Source: CAWBKV01 sp041946675 (GTDB lineage Archaea; Halobacteriota; Methanosarcinia; Methanotrichales; Methanotrichaceae). From it: 64,000 nucleotides of DNA. Positions within the stretch are counted from its first letter, which is position 1; every line of letters begins with the position of its first letter. The notes under the pieces are model-generated. The model did not search any database and was not told the DNA's origin. It worked only from the letters and a program-made list of their open reading frames with translations. Of the stretch, positions 16,100 through 22,941 are shown one piece after another. Both the position numbers and the translations under genes were made by a program. Location of the stretch: positions 1 through 64,000 of the forward strand of contig JBHGAU010000005.1 in assembly GCA_041946675.1 (NCBI GenBank), read 5' to 3'.

Positions 16100-16245
16100 T
16101 AGTCAATCCAATCATCTTTAGGGATTACAATATTGCCACCTAAAGGATCATAGTGAGCTATATCAGAGCCTAGAGATGGAGGGAAACGGCTGACCTCGGC
16201 TTCCTCTTCAATCAATCCTTTCCCTCCACCTTCAGCTTTGATAGG
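16100..16245 (+). repeat. Promoter/leader cassette, copy C of three
   Basis: This segment is related to 8300-8475 and 14540-14760: site C, then GAGCTATATCAGAGCC (TATA-like), then GATGGAGGGAAACGGCTGACC and TTCAGCTTTGATAGG. Unlike copies A and B, a plausible gene (methyltransferase) follows directly, about 60-70 bp after the predicted transcription start, so this copy may be a working promoter. Confidence 0.55.
16118..16143. promoter_or_regulatory. Operator-like inverted repeat TTAGG-N16-CCTAA, site C
   Basis: The arms TTTAGG and CCTAAA are perfect with a 16-bp spacer. TATA-like CTATATCA lies about 15 bp downstream on the plus strand, in front of the methyltransferase gene. Confidence 0.6.
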
Positions 16246-16248
16246 AGT

Positions 16249-16719
16249 GTGTTGGAGTTGGTACTGCGCTCACGTGGCAATTCAATTGAATCGAGATTCA
16301 GAAAATACCTTGAACAGATCGGCGTTGATCTTGATGGCAGCATTCTCGACATAGCCTGCGGTCCTGTTTCGTTAGGTTGCATTTACGATAATGTTCATGG
16401 ACACGATAATTCTCCCAAAATCGTTCACTATCTTAGGGAAAGAGGGATCTCTGCCAGGCAGGCGGATATCACCCAGCTTGATTATCCCTCAAAGAGCTTC
16501 CGCTATGTGGTCACCTTCAATCCTCCTATGAAGCCTTTCCGCAGAGAAGGTGATTTTCACTCGGGGATTAAGAGATTCGTGGAAGATATGCTCCGCATAG
16601 CTCAAAAGAGAGTGATCATCAGAAGTGGCCTGATCATGGCTTTTCTGCCCTTTGAATATAACCATATCATAGAGAAAAAAGGGAGGAACTTCGTAGTGTA
16701 CAAGGCCGAGTGCTATTGA
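16249..16719 (+). CDS. Small class I SAM-dependent methyltransferase-like protein
   Basis: This protein of up to 156 residues has motif I SILDIACGPVSLGCIY, an acidic turn (HGHDNSPKIVHYL), ARQADITQLDYP and VVTFNPP (motif IV-like, NPP). The C-terminal strands are short, so it is a minimal Rossmann methyltransferase; the substrate is unknown. Start choice is open: GTG 16249, TTG 16252 or TTG 16258. AGGAG at 16243-16247 fits the last best. Its stop overlaps the start of the following response regulator (TGATG), so the two are translationally coupled. Part of the gene is duplicated in inverse orientation at 15955-16071. Confidence 0.62.
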   Translation: MLELVLRSRGNSIESRFRKYLEQIGVDLDGSILDIACGPVSLGCIYDNVHGHDNSPKIVHYLRERGISARQADITQLDYPSKSFRYVVTFNPPMKPFRREGDFHSGIKRFVEDMLRIAQKRVIIRSGLIMAFLPFEYNHIIEKKGRNFVVYKAECY

Positions 16720-17132
16720 TGAAATCAATCAAAGATCGTAATAAAATGATACATCCTTTAAATATTCTAATAGCTGATGACGACTCAATTAACCAGTTGG
16801 TTGTCCAGAGAATGCTAAAGAAGCTTGGCATCGCGACAGATGTTGTGTCCAATGGTCTAGAGGCTGTTTCAGCCTTGGAAGAGCAGTCCTACGATATAGT
16901 ACTGATGGATATCCAAATGCCCAAGATGAATGGAATTGAAGCTACCAAGATCATTCGCGAACGTTGGCCTCAGAGACCAAAGATCATAGTCATCTCCGAC
17001 TGCGCCCCAAATCTATATAGAGACATCTGCTTTGATGCAGGAGCAACCGATTTCCTATCCAAGCCGATAAAGATTAAAGAGATATGCACTGCCATTGAGC
17101 GCAATATGTCTGAAAAATCTCATCAACAATAA
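16719..17132 (+). CDS. Single-domain response regulator (REC)
   Basis: This 137-residue receiver-only protein has the acidic triad in NILIADDDS, phosphoacceptor Asp64 in DIVLMDIQMP, the switch serine in IIVISD, and LSKP with the conserved lysine. No output domain follows, so it acts by protein contact or as a phosphate relay. The ATG overlaps the methyltransferase stop. Another in-frame ATG (16746) is possible. It is about 45 percent alike by eye to the receiver at 20141-20593. No cognate kinase is adjacent. Confidence 0.9.
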   Translation: MKSIKDRNKMIHPLNILIADDDSINQLVVQRMLKKLGIATDVVSNGLEAVSALEEQSYDIVLMDIQMPKMNGIEATKIIRERWPQRPKIIVISDCAPNLYRDICFDAGATDFLSKPIKIKEICTAIERNMSEKSHQQ

Positions 17133-17350
17133 CGGGTTGTGCATCCAAATAAAAGAAATAGTATGACATAGGGTATAAAGACATCATGGATGTCTGAAAT
17201 CATAGTTTTTAGCATACGCATTTATAATAGGAACTATTTATTATAAATCTCTCAATCCAGGGTTTCGCGTAACTTAAGCTTCCTGCGAACTCATACCGGG
17301 CTTGGATTATTTCATTATCGGCCTTATTTAACTTCTCATGTCATACAAGG

Positions 17351-18001
17351 CTATGTTATCTTCCTCGTTATCGGCAGATCCTTATTTCTAAGCTCATTAT
17401 AATCTCCAGTCAGAAGGCTATACTCTGAAGAACTGTTGAAGAGCCATCCGTTATTCGGCGTATACCATCCGATCGACTGTGATGATTCATATGCCTGGCC
17501 CAGATGCTTGGAGTAGTTATCGAGCGACTCTACAGGTATCCATCCGCCGCTATCATGGTATACATACCGTTCATAATTCTCGCCGTTGTACTTTTTCTCC
17601 GGCACAATAACCCAGACATGGCCTGAGAAATCCTTGGCATTTTTATCCTTACGCCCTATGGCGATCTCGTTGCTGTATATTAGCCTTGCATCAAAGCCAT
17701 TCTGCCTTAGTATATACCATGTGATCTGAGAGCTATTGGTGCAATCAAAATCGCCCATTTTGTATTTCTTATCATACACATACTCATTCAAGACGCCCTG
17801 CACAGACTTCAGGAACGTCTGATTCTTGCAGATCGGCAAATCGGAAACGACGAGGCCGGGCCCCGATACTTCCGATATATGCAACATGAAAGGCTGCCAG
17901 TTCTGATCCTTGTATTCTTCAAGGACGTTTATATCTCCATGCGCCAGTGTCAGGCTCATCAGGAATACAAATGCAGTAAAAGCTACTATAATGCGCCTCA
18001 T
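17351..18001 (-). CDS. Exported transglutaminase-like (papain-fold) protein
   Basis: This 216-residue protein starts at an ATG behind GGTGA, with signal peptide MRRIIVAFTAFVFLMSLTLA. The mature part carries a candidate Cys-His-Asp triad: Cys87 in GDFDCTNSS, His128 in DFSGHVWVIV and Asp150 in YHDSGGW. The order and spacing suit the transglutaminase-like superfamily. Many archaeal secreted members are peptidases or of unknown role. Family assignment is from the triad only. A larger protein with the same type of triad is at 27397-29529. Confidence 0.6.
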   Translation of the reverse strand: MRRIIVAFTAFVFLMSLTLAHGDINVLEEYKDQNWQPFMLHISEVSGPGLVVSDLPICKNQTFLKSVQGVLNEYVYDKKYKMGDFDCTNSSQITWYILRQNGFDARLIYSNEIAIGRKDKNAKDFSGHVWVIVPEKKYNGENYERYVYHDSGGWIPVESLDNYSKHLGQAYESSQSIGWYTPNNGWLFNSSSEYSLLTGDYNELRNKDLPITRKIT

Positions 18002-18623
18002 AGTGTTCACCAAAGGTTGCTAAGCAGAAGTTCCAATCAGCGGAAATATCTCGATATAATACATTGCCCTTACCTATCAAGCGGAGCCAAACAAGAGCTG
18101 CCTGATAATATTATCCTCCTAAATCAATAGTTTTGATACTATCTAGGCAATATATATTTCTTTTGCTTTTATACAATCAGGATTTTTTAACTATTGGAAT
18201 AAATTATCTCTCTCTGTATATTTGCCTAAAAACGCGAAGCATGGAGTGACATCTTAGCGAAATAACTTCATATATGATTACACCGCTTAGCCTAGTTCTT
18301 CAATATGTCTCAATTTTAACCATATTTTTGGGATATATAGATCCATCTAGCCATAAATATCCTTATGCTGAATAAATCATCCTTAGCTTATTAGATTGAT
18401 GACGGAAATATAGGCATAGCAGACATGGCTGGAATGTGGAGCACCAGTAATCTGAGCTATATTGATGCGAAAGATGAAAGTAAGTATAAGTTTTGATTTT
18501 CCATAAATTCCATATAATTTATTAAATTATCAATTCTAATTATGATGATTTAATCTGTGATTAGAGACCAGTACAGCAGATGATGATAAAAACTAGTAAA
18601 GAACATATGAGAATGATAGGAAA
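18002..18623. other. 622-bp AT-rich intergenic region
   Basis: No supported gene. The region holds the divergent promoters of the exported protein and the antiporter. It contains several TATA-like stretches (for example GGCAATATATATTTC near 18146) and no repeat shared with the rest of the window that I can find. Confidence 0.5.
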
Positions 18624-19718
18624 ATGATAAAGGATAAAGAGATGCTTGGGATCCGCCTGCTGTTAATCTTTTTCCCAATTGCACTATTTGCGAAGCTTGC
18701 AGAATGGAATGGCCTCACGATCTTCGCAGCATCTGCACTGGCGATAGTCCCACTGGCAGGCATCCTCGGAGAGGCAACCAATGATCTGGCGAAGAAGACT
18801 GGCCCGCGCATAGGAGGGCTATTGAATGCTAGCCTTGGAAATGCCGCCGAGCTGATCATAACTCTCGTTGCCATCCGGGCGGCTGAGATTGAGCTGGCCA
18901 GAGCATCCATTACCGGCTCGATCCTGGGGAACCTGCTGTTTGTCCTTGGATTCAGCATGTTTTTGGGCGGAATAAAAAACGGCATACAAAAATTTGAGCG
19001 TCATACTGCCAGCATTGATTCAACTATGACAATTCTGGTAGTAATTGCTATCAGTGTGCCATCACTTTTCAGCCATTATATTGAGCCCAACCGTCTTGGA
19101 GTTGAAGAGCTTAGCCTGACAACTGCAGGAGCGATGATGGCACTTTATCTTCTTTCAATCGTCTATACTTTGAGGTCAAAAAGTGATAGAGAATCCGAAG
19201 CAGGCACTGGCATCAATATAGATAAAACAGAACCTGCAGAATCACCGGGAAGCCTGCGAAAGATAATCTTACTTATGGCATTCGCCACAATCGGCATCGC
19301 AATAATGAGTGAACTTCTTGTAGGATCGGTTGAAGTGGCCACAAAAGCTTTAGGCTTGACTAAGTTCTTTATAGGAATTATTATCGTCCCTATCATCGGC
19401 AATGTTTCCGAGCACCTTATCTCTGTACAAGCTGCCAGACGGAATCAGATGGATTTGAGCTTATCCATAGCACTCGGCTCGAGCCTTCAGATAGCCCTTT
19501 TTGTTACGCCTTTGATTGTATTCATCTCTTTGTTATTAAGAAACCCCTTGACTCTGGAGTTTAATAACCTGGAGCTAATTGCGCTGACGGGAGCATCATT
19601 TATTTCAGCCCTGGTATCATTAGACGGCGAATCCAACTGGCTGGAGGGGGCGATGCTGATTGTTGTGTATGGTATTTTGGGACTTGCGTTTTTCTTCCTG
19701 CCGAGCTCAGTGATCTAG
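18624..19718 (+). CDS. Ca2+/H+ antiporter (CAX family)
   Basis: This 364-residue protein has 11 hydrophobic helices in two related halves. The signature repeats are GNAAELIITLVAIRA in the first half and GNVSEHLISVQAA in the second, which form the cation-binding site of CAX exchangers. An acidic, polar loop (SKSDRESEAGTG and DKTEPAESPG) separates the halves, as in other CAX proteins. It exports calcium, or manganese, in exchange for protons across the cytoplasmic membrane. The start at 18624 lies behind ATAGGAAA; an in-frame ATG at 18642 is an alternative. It is monocistronic, with a hairpin about 75 bp downstream. Confidence 0.92.
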   Translation: MIKDKEMLGIRLLLIFFPIALFAKLAEWNGLTIFAASALAIVPLAGILGEATNDLAKKTGPRIGGLLNASLGNAAELIITLVAIRAAEIELARASITGSILGNLLFVLGFSMFLGGIKNGIQKFERHTASIDSTMTILVVIAISVPSLFSHYIEPNRLGVEELSLTTAGAMMALYLLSIVYTLRSKSDRESEAGTGINIDKTEPAESPGSLRKIILLMAFATIGIAIMSELLVGSVEVATKALGLTKFFIGIIIVPIIGNVSEHLISVQAARRNQMDLSLSIALGSSLQIALFVTPLIVFISLLLRNPLTLEFNNLELIALTGASFISALVSLDGESNWLEGAMLIVVYGILGLAFFFLPSSVI

Positions 19719-19792
19719 TCGGAGATAGATCATGACTGAAGAAACAGAATACTATTAGTTTCGCTCTGCGCTGCCAGAGCTTAAATACAGTC

Positions 19793-19817
19793 GTGCCATT
19801 TCGCTATATAATGGCAC
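19793..19817 (+). terminator. Hairpin after the antiporter gene
   Basis: A perfect eight-pair inverted repeat GTGCCATT/AATGGCAC with a nine-base loop is followed by CTTTT. It lies 75 bp after the antiporter stop. It is compatible with a terminator, but the T run is short. Confidence 0.4.
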
Positions 19818-20089
19818 TTTTAAGACGAGCAAGGTTTTGCAGCTGGAAAATTGGGACCAGAACAGCCTGTCCGGTTTTAGTCGATAATCTCCCATCTGAT
19901 AAATTAGATCGTATCTGGAGCGAGATCAGCCGTATCAATTTTGCTGCCCACAAGGATGCCTATAGAGAAGCTCATAAGGGCGATAAAAGCGATGAAAATC
20001 AAAAAATTATTAGACATGAGCAAGTTCCGAAACGTCGCAATTCAAACATTAAAAAGTCAGCAATAACAATATTATGTATATCATTTTAA
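19811..20089 (+). CDS. Hypothetical small basic protein, doubtful
   Basis: This frame of 92 codons from the ATG at 19811 has a basic, lysine-rich C-terminal half (KGDKSDENQKI, PKRRNSNIKKS). There is no SD, the ATG lies inside a hairpin arm, and no family is recognised. It may be chance. Confidence 0.25.
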   Translation: MALLRRARFCSWKIGTRTACPVLVDNLPSDKLDRIWSEISRINFAAHKDAYREAHKGDKSDENQKIIRHEQVPKRRNSNIKKSAITILCISF

Positions 20090-20140
20090 TGCTATCACAC
20101 TCATTGCCTATTTAATTAACAATAGCTTCTGACCGACTTT

Positions 20141-20593
20141 CTATACCCAGGATTTTGCATGGCGTGATGCTCTGGGCTTCAGGTAATCCTTTTCCTCGAG
20201 CTTTGACGACTGTATAGCCAGCTCAAGCTCCTTAATATTTACAGGTTTAGTTAGATAATCATTCATGCCGGTATTGATGCAGGTCTCTCTATCATATATG
20301 GAAGCAAAGGCAGTGACTGCGATTATATATGGATGTTCCTTGTCAGCCGAGTTTTCACGTATGATTCTTGCTGCTCTGAGGCCATCCAGTATAGGCATTT
20401 GAAGATCCATGAGCACCAGATCATAAGATTGTCTTTCCAGAGCCTCTATGGCCTCCTTGCCATTGGTTGCTGTGTCGGCCGTATATCCCAAACGGCTTAA
20501 CATCAAAAGCAAGATCTTTCGATTTACTGCACTATCATCAACAACCAGAATGCGCAAGTCAGGTGTACTATAAGCATCAGTCACTTCTAGCAC
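20141..20593 (-). CDS. Single-domain response regulator (REC)
   Basis: This 150-residue receiver has RILVVDDSAVNR, phosphoacceptor Asp63 in LVLMDLQMPILDG, the threonine in AVTAF and YLTKPVN with the conserved lysine. There is no output domain. The QMP-[IM]-DG signature is of the kind found in receivers that follow hybrid histidine kinases. The start is GTG at 20593 or GTG at 20584. It is divergent from the arginine decarboxylase gene with no kinase next to it; the kinase at 22942 is a possible partner by proximity only. Confidence 0.9.
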   Translation of the reverse strand: MLEVTDAYSTPDLRILVVDDSAVNRKILLLMLSRLGYTADTATNGKEAIEALERQSYDLVLMDLQMPILDGLRAARIIRENSADKEHPYIIAVTAFASIYDRETCINTGMNDYLTKPVNIKELELAIQSSKLEEKDYLKPRASRHAKSWV

Positions 20594-20759
20594 CTTCTAT
20601 CTATTAAGTTACTACTAATTATTTTTAAATATTTCGTCCAGCTTTTCAGAATCTCAAGGGAGTTAAGAACTTCGGACGCATGAAGTTTTATATACCAAAA
20701 GGCCCTCTTATGCCAATTCGATACAATTGGCCGGAGTTCATGGGGAGCTGATTTACCGT

Positions 20760-20852
20760 ATGTTTGCCGAATTAATCTTGGATGAGGTAGGTATGGTCGA
20801 TGGCTGCTGCTATGGGATAAATATTGAGGTCAGGACCCATGTGGATGGCTGA
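20760..20852 (+). CDS. Possible 30-codon upstream reading frame overlapping the speA start
   Basis: ATG at 20760 is preceded by GGAGCTGA. The frame reads MFAELILDEVGMVDGCCYGI and runs to a stop at 20852, past the speA ATG at 20839. Overlap with the main start suggests translational control, but 30 codons can arise by chance. Confidence 0.3.
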   Translation: MFAELILDEVGMVDGCCYGINIEVRTHVDG

Positions 20853-22776
20853 GAATTCTATCGACCTTTATGGAATTGAGAACTGGGGCAACGGCTATTT
20901 TTCGGTTAATGATAAAGGCAATATTATCATAATACCAAATAAAAAGATAACCCAAAGCGTAGATGTGACGGATCTGATAGAGGAGATAGAGGATGCCAAA
21001 GACCTCGAGTTTCCAGTCCTTTTGCGCTTTCCACAGATACTTGAAGATAGAATAAACGAAATAACAGGTTCCTTCGCCAATGCAATTAAGGAATTCAACT
21101 ACGGCTGTGAATACCAGCCGATATTTCCTATGAAGGTGAACCAGAGGAAGGAAGTCATAGAATATATATTGAAATACGGCGCAAAATACAATATCGGCCT
21201 TGAGGTTGGGACAAAGGCAGAGCTTCTGGCTGCGCTTTCCCTTGGACCTTCCAAGGATGCCCTCATAGTATGCAATGGATATAAGGATGCAGACTACCTG
21301 CGCCTTGCGCTGAGCATTCACAATGTTAACAATATAATAATAGTAGTTGATCTTTTTGAGGAGATTCACGATATCCTGAGATTTGCCAAAGAGATGGGCA
21401 TAACACCAAGGATCGGAATGCGTGTAAAGCTTTTTTCACGCGGTGCCGGCAGATGGGTTGAATCAGGCGGCGAATCCGCAAAGTTTGGCCTTTCGACGAG
21501 CGAGTGCCTCGAGCTTATGAGGATTTTGAGGGAGAAGGGCCTCATGGATAGCCTGAAGATGATTCATTTCCATATCGGCTCTCAGATTACGGATATTCGC
21601 ATGATCAAGAGTGCCATGAATGAGGCTGCGAGGATTTATGCCAAGGTCAGGAAGGTAGCAGATATCAGGTATCTCAACATCGGCGGGGGACTTTCGGTCG
21701 ATTACAATGGCTCGAATACCGCTACCCCATCAAGCTCAAACTATTCGCTTCAAGAGTATGCGAACGATGCCATCTACACAATCCAGAAGATATGCGAAGA
21801 GGAGAATGTTCCCTGTCCAACAATACTCTCAGAGAGCGGCAGGGCAATCGCCGCATACCATAGCATGCTGATCTTCAAGATCATAGGCAAAAAGAACTCC
21901 AAAGATACATTTCTCAGACCTCCCGATCCCGAGGATCCTATACAAATAGATGATCTTTGCAGCGCCTTCAAGGAAATAAATATAGATAACTACAAAGAGC
22001 ACTATCATGATGCTCTTCAGTATAGAGATGACCTTTATAACGCCTTTAACCTTGGAAACATCGGCCTTGAAGAAAGGGCCAAAGGCGAGACGCTGTTCTG
22101 GATGGTCTGCAAAAAGGCAGTGCTATATGCGAAGCAAGCCGAGGATGAGTCTGAGGAGTTTCACGAGCTGAAAAGGTTGGTAAGCCAGAAGTATATCGGC
22201 AATTTCTCGCTTTTCCAATCTGTGCCTGATATGTGGGGCGTGGAGCAGATATTTCCAACGATACCGCTTCATCGCCTGAACGAGATGCCCTGCGAGCACG
22301 GAACAATAGTCGATTTGACATGCGACTCGGATGGGGAGATCAAGCGATATGCGGGCGATAGCGAGGGGCGTGAGTACCTGGATATGCACAATCTAATAGA
22401 AAATGAAGATTATTACATCGGGATCTTCCTGCTGGGTGCATATCAGGATACTCTTGGAGACTTCCATAATCTTCTTGGCTCTGCCAATGAAGTCCATGTA
22501 ATGGTTGATGAGGGAGATTGGTGGATCTGCCAGAAGGTGGAGGGAGATACATGCAGGAAGCTGCTTGATTTCTTCAATTATGAGACAAAGGATTATATCT
22601 GGGAGATCATGGACAGATGCGTTGAAAAGAAGCAGTGCATTGATAAAAAGGAGCTTGAACAAGTCGAATCTCAGCTCAATAAGACCTTGAAGGGGTATAC
22701 ATACTTTATTACCAGGCCCAATGGCCATACCAAAAGCAAAGAAATAGATAAATGCGGCATCCCACAAAAACCTTGA
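20839..22776 (+). CDS. speA: Biosynthetic arginine decarboxylase, PLP-dependent
   Basis: This 645-residue fold-III (alanine-racemase-like) enzyme makes agmatine from arginine for polyamine synthesis. It has FPMKVNQRKEVIE with the PLP lysine Lys99, GLEVGTKAELLAAL, MIHFHIGSQ, YLNIGGGLSVDY (phosphate-binding glycines), LSESGRAIAAYHSML, and the late substrate cysteine in LTCDSDGEI. Length matches bacterial SpeA. Many archaea use the unrelated pyruvoyl-dependent enzyme, so this gene is probably of bacterial origin in the lineage. The start was chosen because GAGGT lies seven bases before the ATG at 20839; ATG 20845 and a TTG at 20824 are alternatives. It is monocistronic. Confidence 0.93.
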   Translation: MWMAENSIDLYGIENWGNGYFSVNDKGNIIIIPNKKITQSVDVTDLIEEIEDAKDLEFPVLLRFPQILEDRINEITGSFANAIKEFNYGCEYQPIFPMKVNQRKEVIEYILKYGAKYNIGLEVGTKAELLAALSLGPSKDALIVCNGYKDADYLRLALSIHNVNNIIIVVDLFEEIHDILRFAKEMGITPRIGMRVKLFSRGAGRWVESGGESAKFGLSTSECLELMRILREKGLMDSLKMIHFHIGSQITDIRMIKSAMNEAARIYAKVRKVADIRYLNIGGGLSVDYNGSNTATPSSSNYSLQEYANDAIYTIQKICEEENVPCPTILSESGRAIAAYHSMLIFKIIGKKNSKDTFLRPPDPEDPIQIDDLCSAFKEINIDNYKEHYHDALQYRDDLYNAFNLGNIGLEERAKGETLFWMVCKKAVLYAKQAEDESEEFHELKRLVSQKYIGNFSLFQSVPDMWGVEQIFPTIPLHRLNEMPCEHGTIVDLTCDSDGEIKRYAGDSEGREYLDMHNLIENEDYYIGIFLLGAYQDTLGDFHNLLGSANEVHVMVDEGDWWICQKVEGDTCRKLLDFFNYETKDYIWEIMDRCVEKKQCIDKKELEQVESQLNKTLKGYTYFITRPNGHTKSKEIDKCGIPQKP

Positions 22777-22941
22777 GCGCTAATATCCAGCGCTTAATCT
22801 CTTTTCTCAGAGACGTATATTCATTCTTTGCAATGCCGTCCATAAAATAGAACCATTATAATATAATGTTTGTTTCAATATAAATTCGACAGTACCAAAA
22901 GTTTTATAAAGTTCTAAAATACTTAACCCCGTGGGGGGACA

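Noticed and set aside
18385..18465. Box C/D-like RNA (TTGATGAC ... CTGA)
   Set aside because: Only one C-like and one D-like word at unsuitable spacing; no C'/D' pair and no terminal stem.
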